DNA from: Streptomyces roseoverticillatus | GTDB lineage: Bacteria > Actinomycetota > Actinomycetes > Streptomycetales > Streptomycetaceae | Assembly (NCBI RefSeq): GCF_000719265.1 | Contig: NZ_JOFL01000005.1 | Location: 197,047 to 261,046, forward strand | DNA: 64,000 nt | Direction: 5' to 3' | In this document: one piece after another, positions 25,001 to 33,111 of the stretch | How positions within the stretch are numbered: the first letter of the stretch is position 1 | Layout of the letters: each line of letters opens with the position of its first letter | Notes under the pieces: model-generated | What the model was told of the DNA's origin: nothing | Database searches by the model: none | What the model saw: the letters and a program-made list of their open reading frames with translations, nothing else | Made by a program: the position numbers and the translations under genes

Positions 25001-26775
25001 CACCGGATCCCCCCGGGCCGCAGCATCCGCCAGGGCGCGAACGCGTTGCGCACCCCCTGCAGGGCCGGGGCCAGCTCCGGGTGGTGGCGCAGGAGCACGT
25101 CGGTCATGCCGGTGCGGTCGATCCACTCCATGCCCTCGGGCGTGTAGATCTCGGGGCGGTAGTCCCGGGTGAAGAAGCGGTCGCTCTTCAGCCGCCGCGA
25201 GGCCATCAGGACGAAGAGCCGGAACGCCGTGTCGCTGAACGCGAACCCCCGCGGCCGCCGCTCGGCGTACATGCCGACCATGGTGTCGACGCGGTCCAGC
25301 CGCCCGTCGTAGACCTCGCGCAGCTCGGCGGCGAGCCCCACGTCACCGCCGGTCAGCTCCTCGAAGCCGGAGACGGGCGGGCGGTGCAGCGCCGCCCGGA
25401 AGGCGGTGTAGCGGGGCACGCCCCGCTCGCGGTCGCGCAGCACGTCGACCGCGCCGACGTCGACGTGCTCGCCGGAGATCCGGAGGAGGTCGCGCAGGCA
25501 GTCGGGGTGGTTGTGCAGGGTGATGTCGCCGGGGTTCATGACGCCGAAGGAGTACAGCAGGTCGGAGAGGCCGAACTTGTCGACGGCCGGCCGGGTGGCC
25601 AGGGCCTGCAGGTCGTCGAAGCCGGTGCGCTCGACGAGCGCGCCCGTGCGGTGCGAGTGGACGGCGTACTCGTCGCGGATCAGGGGGTGCAGCCGGTACG
25701 CGGCGACGAACTCCTCCGTCATCGAGTACGGCGCGGTGTGGTGGTCTGTGGGGGAGCCGGGGATGCCGAACAGCATCTCGCCCGTGCCGAACCGGCGGAC
25801 GCTGCGCCGCACCCGCGCGGGCAGGACCCCGTACCAGTTCATGTGCATGGCCGCCCGCGTGACGGGGTGGGCGACGATCCCGGGGGTCCACTCGACCGTG
25901 TGGATCTTGGCCATGACGGCGGCGTTCACGAGCCGGGCCGTCTGGAAGAGCCGTTCGTCGCCCCAGGTGGGGTGGGCGGCGGCGATCCGGTCGCAGATGG
26001 CGTTGTGCTCCTTGGCGAAGAGCGTGTGGAGCAGGGACAGCCCGACCCAGTAGTTGTCGTTGAAGCCGGTGAGGTCGATGCCGGACAGGCCCGGCGCGGT
26101 CTCGTCGGGCAGCCGGCCGTCCGCGAGGGCGAGCTTCCCGCGCTCGCCCGTGCGCAGGGCGCGGCACCGCTCCTCGCTCGACCCGTAGAGCTGGGAGCCG
26201 TCCCACCAGTGGCTGACGGTGTTCTCGTACGTGGGCGGCCGGGTGGTGTCCGTGCGGGGGACGGGGTCGGGGCGGGAGCGGCGCACGAGCATCGGGCACT
26301 GCGGCCAGTCGTCGTCCGCGTCGAGCGGCACGGCGAGCGGCTGGTCGGTCTTGTTGTCGCCGTGGCTGAACCAGCCGTGGTTCTGGAACTGGATCCAGGC
26401 CGCGGCCAGCAGGTTCAGCCCGGTCGCCGGGCGGAAGCCGGAGCGGCGGCGCAGCAGTTGCCGGCTGACCTCGCGGGGGCTGGGCGAGAGCAGCCCGTCG
26501 TCCTCGGGCTCGGGGTAGGTCTCCGGCAGGGGGCAGTTGCGGTCGAAGCGGGTGCCCGCGCGGCCCATGTCGGCGTCGCCGGGGTCGTAGCCCGAGCCGT
26601 CGTAGCTGCGGTGGGGGAGGAGGTCGGCGACGGGCGTGCGGGGGCGCTCCCCGCCGGCCCCGTAGGTGTCGTACAGGTTGTGCGCCCGCAGCACTTGCCG
26701 CTGTCTTCTGAGCTCCAGCAGCGCGAGGGGGAAGGGGAGGTCGTGCCACTCGCGGCGGCGCGGTACCGGCGTCAT
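25000..26775 (-). CDS. Heme peroxidase, fatty-acid alpha-dioxygenase type
   Basis: A 591-residue animal-type heme peroxidase. It matches plant alpha-dioxygenases in several places: AAWIQFQNHGWFSHG with the probable distal His133, SHWWDGSQLYGS near 190, KEHNAICDRI near 256, AKIHTVEWTPGIV, and YRLH at 360-363. YRLH would supply the radical Tyr360 and the proximal haem ligand His363, as in cyclooxygenase-like enzymes. Such enzymes add O2 to fatty acids to give hydroperoxides. GGAGAA precedes the ATG at 26775. It lies 81 bases behind a lipase-like gene and a P450. Confidence 0.88.
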   Translation of the reverse strand: MTPVPRRREWHDLPFPLALLELRRQRQVLRAHNLYDTYGAGGERPRTPVADLLPHRSYDGSGYDPGDADMGRAGTRFDRNCPLPETYPEPEDDGLLSPSPREVSRQLLRRRSGFRPATGLNLLAAAWIQFQNHGWFSHGDNKTDQPLAVPLDADDDWPQCPMLVRRSRPDPVPRTDTTRPPTYENTVSHWWDGSQLYGSSEERCRALRTGERGKLALADGRLPDETAPGLSGIDLTGFNDNYWVGLSLLHTLFAKEHNAICDRIAAAHPTWGDERLFQTARLVNAAVMAKIHTVEWTPGIVAHPVTRAAMHMNWYGVLPARVRRSVRRFGTGEMLFGIPGSPTDHHTAPYSMTEEFVAAYRLHPLIRDEYAVHSHRTGALVERTGFDDLQALATRPAVDKFGLSDLLYSFGVMNPGDITLHNHPDCLRDLLRISGEHVDVGAVDVLRDRERGVPRYTAFRAALHRPPVSGFEELTGGDVGLAAELREVYDGRLDRVDTMVGMYAERRPRGFAFSDTAFRLFVLMASRRLKSDRFFTRDYRPEIYTPEGMEWIDRTGMTDVLLRHHPELAPALQGVRNAFAPWRMLRPGGIR

Positions 26776-26856
26776 CGACAGTTCTCCGTGAGGGTTGCAG
26801 AGGGTGTGCGGAGAGGGTGGGTGCGGAAGGGGTTCCGGGCGCTCGGGCGCACCGGC

Positions 26857-28218
26857 CTAGCCGCCGGGGAGGCGGTGGACGACGGTCTTCCCGGCCCGGC
26901 CCCGGTAGGGGGCGAGCAGCTCGTCCACCCGGTCGCGGGCCTCGGTGGCGGTCTTGTCGAGGCTCTGGGCGTACGCCTCCGCGCCGAGGCACTGCGGGAC
27001 GTCGTAGGAGGGATCCGTCCAGGCGAGCTGCAGCCGGTCCGGGGGCGGGGGCAGGACCGGGCCGCAGCCCTCCAGACGGGGCATCAGGTCGTGCTCCTCG
27101 GCCAGTCCGGCGACGCGGGCGCCGGGCGCGGGCAGTCGCCCGGAGCCGGTGGGGGAGCCGGCCGTGACGACGAGCTCGACGGCCCGGCCGGTCCGCCCCG
27201 GGCCGCCGGCCAGGTGCAGGGCCGTCACTCCGCCCAGGCCGTGTCCGACGAGCGCCACCGGCATCCCCTCGGGCACCGTCCGGCGGAGGGCGTCGCGGGC
27301 GGCCAGGGTGTACGGGGAGGCGCCGTGGCGGAGTGCGGCGACGGCCGCGACCAGCCCCTCCGGGGAGGCGGTGCGCGGCAGGACGAACTTCGGGCCGGGC
27401 AGGAGCACCAGGCACCGGGTGGTGCCGTCCGGGCCCGTGACCTGCTGGGTGAGCATCCTGCCGGGGCCAAGGGCGGCCAGGTTGCGCAGGTGGGCGGAGA
27501 TGCCGCCGCCGTCGTCCGGGCCGTCCGGGAACGCGATCTCCGGCGGCTCTGCGAAGGGGCGCGCGCCGCGGGACCGGGGGACGGACGGGAGGGCGCTCTC
27601 CGTCCGGGTGCCCGTGACGGTGTGCCAGGCCGCCGCGTCGTTGAACGGATTGCCGTCGGTCAGGGCGTGCCACGCCGTCACCTCCTCCCAGGACGGGGCG
27701 AGCGCGGCGAGGGCGTGCCCGGCGCTGCGGACCCGCACCTCTTCCCGGAGGATGCGCAGGGCCAGGGCGGGGAGGCCCGCTTCGACGGCCACGAGCATGC
27801 GCCGGACCGGGCCCTCGGCCCCGTACTCGGCGTGCCGGGTCGCGCACAGCCGGATCCGCAGCCGCAGCGCGGTGGCCGCGAGGTCGTCGGCGAGGCTCCC
27901 GCGGCGGGCGGCCACGCAGGCCAGCCGGACGGCACGCCCGGCCCGCCCGCCGTCCGGGGCGTGGCCGAGCCCGGCGGGGTCGGTGAGGCTGTGGGCCAGG
28001 GCACCCGCCGCCCGCAGGCCGCGGCGGGGCGAGCGGCCGAGCGAGGCGAGCAGCGCGGGGTCGCTCGCGACGGCCGTGACCGCCCGTCCCGCCGCCCGGA
28101 CCGCCCCGGCGGCCTCGGCCAGCTCGCGGGCCACGGCGGTGAGCCGCGCCGCGGCAGCCGCGTCCTGCGGGCCGGCTCCCGTGGTGCCCCGGGGGCCCGG
28201 GGTGCTTGCGGCCGTCAT
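26857..28218 (-). CDS. Class 3 lipase-like protein lacking the nucleophile serine
   Basis: A 453-residue protein. The N-terminal half (1-200) is helical and Ala/Arg-rich without recognised domains. The C-terminal half resembles a class 3 lipase: a strand leads to GHGLGG at 325-330 where active lipases have GHSLGG, and EEHDLMPRL resembles the catalytic Asp motif of that family. Residue 327 is Gly (codon GGC), one base from Ser (AGC). It has no signal peptide. The ATG overlaps the P450 stop as ATGA. It may be a non-catalytic lipid-binding partner. Confidence 0.75.
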   Translation of the reverse strand: MTAASTPGPRGTTGAGPQDAAAAARLTAVARELAEAAGAVRAAGRAVTAVASDPALLASLGRSPRRGLRAAGALAHSLTDPAGLGHAPDGGRAGRAVRLACVAARRGSLADDLAATALRLRIRLCATRHAEYGAEGPVRRMLVAVEAGLPALALRILREEVRVRSAGHALAALAPSWEEVTAWHALTDGNPFNDAAAWHTVTGTRTESALPSVPRSRGARPFAEPPEIAFPDGPDDGGGISAHLRNLAALGPGRMLTQQVTGPDGTTRCLVLLPGPKFVLPRTASPEGLVAAVAALRHGASPYTLAARDALRRTVPEGMPVALVGHGLGGVTALHLAGGPGRTGRAVELVVTAGSPTGSGRLPAPGARVAGLAEEHDLMPRLEGCGPVLPPPPDRLQLAWTDPSYDVPQCLGAEAYAQSLDKTATEARDRVDELLAPYRGRAGKTVVHRLPGG

Positions 28219-29666
28219 GCGCCCTCCTCCGGCGTGCGGGACTGCGTGGCCCGGGCTTCCGCCGTTTCGGCTTCCGTCGTCCGGGGGGCGCGGATCCCGA
28301 TCCGCAGCCGCGAGGTGTCGAAGGTGTGCGGGAGCGGCCGGCCGGGGCCGAGCCGGACCCCGGCGACGGCGAGCTCGCCGCCGCGCAGCAGCTCGGCGAC
28401 GAACCCGGTGGCCAGCTGCAGGGCGAGCTCCATGCCGCTGCACTGGGCCTCGCCGCGGCTGAACGGGGCGACCGCCCAGTCGCGCTCCGCGGTGCCGTCC
28501 AGCCACTTCTCGGGCGCGAACCGGTGCGCGTAGTCGAGGCGTTCGCCGTCGCGGGCGTGGAAGGCGGCCGGCACGAGGACGTTGACCCCGCCCGGCGCGA
28601 CCGCGTCCCGCCAGCGGGTCTCGGCCGTTGTCCGGCGCGCGAGGCCCGTGACCGGGGGCCACAGCCGGGCCGCCTCCTGCACGCAGGCGCGCAGGTAGGG
28701 CATGCCGAGGAAGCCGGGGACCGTGCGGGGGCCGTGGGTGCGGTCCGCCGCGCGGATCTCCTCCATGACGCGCTCGTGGTGGCGCGGGTGCGTGGCGAGC
28801 AGGGCGAGCGTCTGCACCGTCACCGCGGTCAGCGCGCCCAGAGCCATGAACCAGTGGCTGACCTGGCACTCCGGAGCGGTCTCGGGGCCCCGGGGCGCGG
28901 CCGCGAACAACCCGGCCAGGCTGCGCGGATCCGCTTCGTACAGATATCTCGCCTGGCGCTGCATCATTCTGCGGCGCAGCCGGCGGGTGCGGCCGGCGCG
29001 CCAGCGGCGGGCTCCCATCCAGTTGGCCTCGGCGAGGAGTTCGCCCAGCAGCCGGGAGAACTCCTCGTCGTCGGCGGCCGCCTCGCCCAGGAAGCAGCGC
29101 CGCCCCACGCGCTCGAAGCTCTCCCGCAGGGCCTCCGGGCGCAGCCCGGTCACGGCCTCCGGGCCGAGCAGGGCGGCGGCCTCTTCGCCGGTGACGCGCA
29201 GGAAGCGGTCGGCGAGCCGGTGCACCGGGCAACCGGTGTCCAGGACCGCGTCGTTGAACAGCCGCCGCACGATCCGCTGCCGGCCGTGCGAGGCCACGAG
29301 GGCCTCGGGCTGGACGGGCGCGAACCCGCTCACCTTCTCCCAGGTGTCGACCGCGTAGACCCCGACCGGGCCGGACAGCACCTGCCGGGCGTCGTCGGCG
29401 TCGAGCACGAGCAGGGTGGGGCCGGCGGCGCCGCGCACCATGACGGGGCCGCGGCCGTGCCGCCGCCGCAGCCGGCGCATGGTCTCCGGGGCGCGGCGGG
29501 CGGTGTCCGCCCGTGCGACGAGCGCGGCGATCCGGGGCCGGGACCGGAACACGCCTTTGAGGTAGTTGGGGAGGAAGTAGGTGAGGGTGAGCCGGAGATT
29601 CTCTCCCGCGGATGCGGCGGGCAGTGCCGTCCCCCGGCCCGTGCCGACCCCGGGCGCGATCGTCAT
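28215..29666 (-). CDS. Cytochrome P450 with atypical I helix, first gene of the dioxygenase operon
   Basis: A 483-residue P450. The ExxR motif is EAAR (331-334), and the haem loop PFSRGEAQCSG places the thiolate at Cys409. The I helix (about 267-290, with FMALGALTAVTV) lacks the usual acid-Thr pair for O2 activation. P450s that use hydroperoxides, such as CYP74, CYP5/CYP8 and CYP152, also depart from that motif. Given the downstream dioxygenase, it may isomerise, cleave or dehydrate a fatty-acid hydroperoxide. No redox partner gene is adjacent. The ATG at 29666 follows GAGG. Confidence 0.85.
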   Translation of the reverse strand: MTIAPGVGTGRGTALPAASAGENLRLTLTYFLPNYLKGVFRSRPRIAALVARADTARRAPETMRRLRRRHGRGPVMVRGAAGPTLLVLDADDARQVLSGPVGVYAVDTWEKVSGFAPVQPEALVASHGRQRIVRRLFNDAVLDTGCPVHRLADRFLRVTGEEAAALLGPEAVTGLRPEALRESFERVGRRCFLGEAAADDEEFSRLLGELLAEANWMGARRWRAGRTRRLRRRMMQRQARYLYEADPRSLAGLFAAAPRGPETAPECQVSHWFMALGALTAVTVQTLALLATHPRHHERVMEEIRAADRTHGPRTVPGFLGMPYLRACVQEAARLWPPVTGLARRTTAETRWRDAVAPGGVNVLVPAAFHARDGERLDYAHRFAPEKWLDGTAERDWAVAPFSRGEAQCSGMELALQLATGFVAELLRGGELAVAGVRLGPGRPLPHTFDTSRLRIGIRAPRTTEAETAEARATQSRTPEEGA

Positions 29667-29671
29667 GCGTC

Positions 29672-29787
29672 GGACCTCGTGAGGTTGAAGTGATCAGTGA
29701 GAGGGGAGCATTGCCACTTCAGGTCCGGCGGAGTCATCAGGTAGGAAGATCACCCGAGTTTTCATCCCTGGGGGTGAAAAAGGTGAT
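29672..29787 (-). promoter_or_regulatory. Operator-like nested inverted repeats before the P450 operon
   Basis: Two structures lie between the SPW terminator and the P450 start. At 29749-29787, ATCACC and TTTTCA are mirrored by TGAAAA and GGTGAT around a CCCTGGG core. At 29686-29721, TGAAGTG is mirrored by CACTTCA, with outer GGACCT and AGGTCC. This AT-richer stretch probably contains the operon promoter and one or two regulator sites. Confidence 0.5.
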
Positions 29788-29843
29788 TGCCGTTGCCATT
29801 GCCGGCCGTCCCGGTCGGACGGTCACGGCAACAGCAACGGCAA
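29787..29843 (-). terminator. Long inverted repeat, probable end of the SPW transcript
   Basis: TTGCCGTTGC at 29787-29796 pairs perfectly with GCAACGGCAA at 29834-29843, with further GGTC/GACC-type pairing inside. It lies 72 bases past the SPW stop and just ahead of the P450 operon control region. Confidence 0.55.
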
Positions 29844-29914
29844 GGGTGGGGCGGCGGGAACCGCGCGGCGGCGGGGGAACGACGAGATTCGGACTTTTTC
29901 AGGACGGGTGGCGG

Positions 29915-30355
29915 TCAGCGCCGTGACCTCGCCATCCCCATGCGTGCCAGGGCGAGGGCCACCAGGCAAGCCACCGCTCCGGCGATGACATTGCTGACGA
30001 CCGCGGCCGTGATGAACGCGTGACCGGAGACGACCCAGGGCGAAACGATCGTCCAGGCGCCGAGGCAGAGGGCCGCCCAGCTCATCGCGTGGGTGCGCTC
30101 GTAGGCGGGGCCGAAACCGCCGACCAGGCAAGCGAAGGCCGCACCCACGATCACATTGTGGATGGCAAGAGTGGAAGCGCCGCTGAAGCCCACAATCCAT
30201 GGCGAAGCGGCCAGGTAGACACCGCAGAGGAGGGCGAGTGCCTCGACGGCCTGGGCGACGGGGGTGCTCGTCGCCACTTCGGAGTGGGCGCGGAGCGCCA
30301 GGATGTCCGGGTGCTGGTCTATCCGGGGCGACGTAGGGACGGTCACGTCAGCCAC
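29915..30355 (-). CDS. SPW repeat membrane protein
   Basis: A 146-residue membrane protein with four hydrophobic helices in two halves. Each half bears the SPW motif: YLAASPWIVGFS near residue 50 and WTIVSPWVVSG near residue 105. Function is unknown; the family occurs in many bacteria. The start is taken as GTG at 30355; a GTG at 30343 with better spacing from GAAGGTGG is possible. A 13-base palindrome lies just upstream. Confidence 0.88.
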   Translation of the reverse strand: MADVTVPTSPRIDQHPDILALRAHSEVATSTPVAQAVEALALLCGVYLAASPWIVGFSGASTLAIHNVIVGAAFACLVGGFGPAYERTHAMSWAALCLGAWTIVSPWVVSGHAFITAAVVSNVIAGAVACLVALALARMGMARSRR

Positions 30356-30368
30356 CTTCTTTCAGTGT

Positions 30369-30425
30369 CAGGTCCGACCTGCCTGCATTTTAACCTGATT
30401 GGAGGGATTTTCACCTGAATGGAGG
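30369..30425. promoter_or_regulatory. Palindrome and 20-base-period direct repeats in the SPW upstream region
   Basis: CAGGTC-C-GACCTG at 30369-30381 is a perfect palindrome. Immediately beyond are two 19-base copies (30387-30405 and 30407-30425) that agree at 17 positions and share ACCTGA-TGGAGG. The 20-base period, about two helical turns, suits cooperative regulator binding upstream of the SPW gene or the divergent small gene. Confidence 0.5.
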
Positions 30426-30541
30426 CCGTCATATCTGGCGATTTCCCCTGTGTTGGGACTCGGTTTCATCCCGTCACCCTGGGGGAACCCGGGCAGTCGG
30501 TTTCCGGGGGCGAAGAAGGCTCGGCAATCGAGGAGGCGGCT

Positions 30542-30697
30542 GTGGAACAGCTCAAGGGACAGGGCGAGCGGATGCAGCACCGGGGCGAGGCCCGGGAGGA
30601 GACCGCGCGGACCCGCCGTCCGGTCCAGAGTGAGACGCCGGACCGGACCGGCGAGGATCCCGACGCCGAGTCGCACATCATCCGCGGCCTCGACTGA
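30542..30697 (+). CDS. Small hydrophilic hypothetical protein
   Basis: A 51-residue charged protein (EQLKGQGERMQHRG to AESHIIRGLD) with no known domain. The GTG at 30542 is chosen because AGGAGG stands 5 bases upstream; an in-frame ATG at 30419 would add 41 residues of less convincing composition. It is divergent from the SPW gene and convergent with pxpC. Confidence 0.5.
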   Translation: MEQLKGQGERMQHRGEAREETARTRRPVQSETPDRTGEDPDAESHIIRGLD

Positions 30698-30761
30698 CCC
30701 CGGCGCCGGGGCCGCTCGGCGACGAGCGCGGGGCCGCCCGCGGCCGGGACGCGCGGCGGCC

Positions 30762-31715
30762 TCAGCCCCGTACGGGCACGAACCGCACCGGCGTACCGGG
30801 CACGGCCTGGGCCGCGGCGGCCAGTTCCGCCTCGTGGACGACGCCCACGACCGGGTAGCCGCCGGTCGTCGGGTGGTCGGCGAGGAAGACGACGGGGAGG
30901 CCGTCCGGGGGCACTTGGACGGCTCCCAGGACCATGCCCTCGCTCGGTAGCTCGCTGTCCGCGGCGCGCTCCAGGGCCGGTCCCTCGGTCCGCAGGCCTA
31001 TCCGGTTGCTCGCGGCCGCCACGCGGAAGGCGCCGCGGGCCAGGGTGCGCAGCGCGGCGGGCGTGAACCAGTCGTCGCGCGGCCCGAGCACGACCGGGAG
31101 CACCAGCCCGCCGACGGGCGGGCCCGCCCACGGGACGGCGTCGGCGTGCGCGGGCGGGCCGCAGGGCGCACCGAGCGGCAGGACCGCACCCGTGGCGAGC
31201 GGCTCGGGGCCGAGGCCCGACAGCAGGTCGCGGGAACGGCTGCCGAGGACGGGCGGTACGGCGATGCCGCCCGCGAACGCCACGTAACTGCGCAGCCCGG
31301 AGGCGGCCCGGCCCACGTCGAGCACGGCGCCCGCCGGCACCCGCACCGCGGCGCCCCACGCCGCGGGGCGGCCGTCGACCCGCACCGGGCAGGGCGCGCC
31401 GGTCACCGCGACGGTCACGGCCGCCGTGGTGCGCACGGCGCAGCCGTCGACGGTGGTCTCCAGCGCGGCGTGGCCCGCGGGGTTGCCGGCGAGGCGGTTG
31501 GCGAGCGCGTGCGCGGGCCGGTCCAGGGCGCCGGAGCGGCTGACGCCCAGGTGCGCGTGGCCGGGCCGGCCGAGGTCCTGCACGGTCGTCAGGGCGCCGG
31601 GCCGGACGACGGTCAGGGCGGGCGCGCCGCTGCCCGCTCCGGTCGTGCGGTCGTCCGTTTCGGACACGCGCTTGTCCGTTCCGGACGTTCGGGCGTCTGG
31701 TCCGGATCCGGTCAT
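30762..31715 (-). CDS. pxpC: 5-oxoprolinase subunit PxpC (biotin-dependent carboxylase-like)
   Basis: A 317-residue protein with motifs TTVQDLGRPGHAHLGVSRSGALD near residue 40 and VFLADHPTTGGYPVVGVV near 280, as in PxpC/KipA. With PxpA and PxpB it forms the ATP-dependent 5-oxoprolinase that opens pyroglutamate to glutamate. The first 35 residues are a Thr/Asp-rich extension. Its ATG overlaps the pxpB stop as ATGA, so the complex is made from one coupled transcript. Confidence 0.94.
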   Translation of the reverse strand: MTGSGPDARTSGTDKRVSETDDRTTGAGSGAPALTVVRPGALTTVQDLGRPGHAHLGVSRSGALDRPAHALANRLAGNPAGHAALETTVDGCAVRTTAAVTVAVTGAPCPVRVDGRPAAWGAAVRVPAGAVLDVGRAASGLRSYVAFAGGIAVPPVLGSRSRDLLSGLGPEPLATGAVLPLGAPCGPPAHADAVPWAGPPVGGLVLPVVLGPRDDWFTPAALRTLARGAFRVAAASNRIGLRTEGPALERAADSELPSEGMVLGAVQVPPDGLPVVFLADHPTTGGYPVVGVVHEAELAAAAQAVPGTPVRFVPVRG

Positions 31716-32341
31716 GCGGCCACCTCGAAACGTACGCGGGTGCCGGGAGCCAGCAGCGCCGCCGGTTCCCGTGCCGCGTCCCACAGGACCGCGTCCGTAC
31801 GGCCGATGAGCTGCCAGCCGCCGGGGGAGGAGCGGGGGTAGACGCCGGTGTACGGGCCGGCCAGGGCGACCGCGCCGGCGGGCACGGTGGTGCGGGGCGT
31901 GGCCCGGCGCGGCACGTGCAGGTGTGCCGGGAGGCCGGTCAGATAGCCGAAGCCGGGGGCGAAGCCGCAGAAGGCGACGCGGAATTCGAGGCCGGAGTGG
32001 ATCGCCGCGACCTCGTCCGCGGCGACGCCCCACAGGGCGGCGACCTCGGCGAGGTCGGCCCCGTCGTAGCGGACGGGCAGGACGACGGGATCGCCGTCGG
32101 CGGCCGTGAGCGGCGGGACGTCCCAGTGCACGATGTCGGCGGCGAGGGCCTGCGGGTCGGCCAGGCCGTTGAGGAGGACCGTGCGCGCCGCGGGCACGAT
32201 CTCGGTCACGGCCGGCAGGGTCCCGGCGGCCCGGCGGCGCAGGAGTTCGGTGTGGAGCGCCTGGGCCGCCTCGCCGCCGGCGACCTCGACGAGCAGGGCG
32301 TGCGGGCCGACGCGCAGGGGGCGGGCACGGGGCGTGGTCAC
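31712..32341 (-). CDS. pxpB: 5-oxoprolinase subunit PxpB
   Basis: A 209-residue protein of the KipI family. The signature FCGFAPGFGYLTGLP (about residues 120-134) and GPYTGVYPRSSPGGWQLIG near 165 are diagnostic. It is the partner of PxpC in the 5-oxoprolinase complex. The GTG at 32341 overlaps the pxpA stop (GTGA), and its own stop overlaps pxpC (ATGA). Confidence 0.95.
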   Translation of the reverse strand: MTTPRARPLRVGPHALLVEVAGGEAAQALHTELLRRRAAGTLPAVTEIVPAARTVLLNGLADPQALAADIVHWDVPPLTAADGDPVVLPVRYDGADLAEVAALWGVAADEVAAIHSGLEFRVAFCGFAPGFGYLTGLPAHLHVPRRATPRTTVPAGAVALAGPYTGVYPRSSPGGWQLIGRTDAVLWDAAREPAALLAPGTRVRFEVAA

Positions 32342-33111
32342 GCGAAGGCCTCCAGGCGGGCGCCCGCGGCCTCCAGCGCGGCGCGTACCCGCCGGGCGAG
32401 GTCCGCGGCGCCGGGCGTGTCCCCGTGGAGGCACAGGGAGCGGGCCCGTACAGCTATCTCCTCGCCCGTCAGGGCGGTGACGGCGGCCTCCCGGGCCATC
32501 CGCACGGAGCGGGCGACGACGGCGTCCGGGTCGAGGACGACCGCGCCGGGGGTCCGGCGCGGCACGAGCGTGCCCGCGGCCGTGTACGCGCGGTCGGCGA
32601 ACGCCTCGCCGATCACCGGCAGCCCGGCCCGCGCGGCGGCCTCGTGCAGCCGGGAGCCCGGCAGGCCCAGGACGGGCAGGGCCCCGCCCGCGCGCACCAC
32701 CCCGGCGACGACGGCCGCGGCCTGCCCGGCATCGGTGACCGTGCGGTTGTAGAGCGCGCCGTGCGGCTTGACGTAGGCGACGTCCGCGCCGGCCGCCCGC
32801 GCGAAGACGCGCAGCGCGCCGATCTGATAGGTGATCTCGTCGGCGAGCTCGTCCGGGGGCACGTCCATGGCGCGGCGCCCGAAGCCGGCCAGGTCGTGGT
32901 AGGAGACCTGGGCGCCGATGCGCACGCCGCGCTCGGCGGCCCGCTCGCAGACCTGCCGCATGGTGGAAGGGTCTCCGGCGTGGAAGCCACAGGCGACGTT
33001 CGCGCTGGTCACGACCGACAGCAGGGCGTCGTCGTCGGTCAGGCGCCAGCGCCCGAAGCCCTCCCCGAGGTCGGCGTTGAGGTCGAGCACGGCGGTGCCG
33101 TGGGCGTTCAT
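32338..33111 (-). CDS. pxpA: 5-oxoprolinase subunit PxpA (LamB/YcsF family)
   Basis: A 257-residue protein. The family signatures are LDLNADLGEGFGRW at the start, SANVACGFHAGDPSTM near 37-52, GAQVSYHDLAGFGRR, and VKPHGALYN near 118. It carries a catalytic part of the PxpABC 5-oxoprolinase. The ATG at 33111 overlaps the stop of the GntR gene as ATGA, placing the regulator at the head of the operon. Confidence 0.96.
   Translation of the reverse strand: MNAHGTAVLDLNADLGEGFGRWRLTDDDALLSVVTSANVACGFHAGDPSTMRQVCERAAERGVRIGAQVSYHDLAGFGRRAMDVPPDELADEITYQIGALRVFARAAGADVAYVKPHGALYNRTVTDAGQAAAVVAGVVRAGGALPVLGLPGSRLHEAAARAGLPVIGEAFADRAYTAAGTLVPRRTPGAVVLDPDAVVARSVRMAREAAVTALTGEEIAVRARSLCLHGDTPGAADLARRVRAALEAAGARLEAFA

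Noticed and set aside
24226..28533. Very long plus-strand open frame of more than 1400 codons
   Set aside because: It is antisense to the dioxygenase operon, is Arg/Gly/Pro-rich without domains, and results from GC-skewed codons of the real minus-strand genes.
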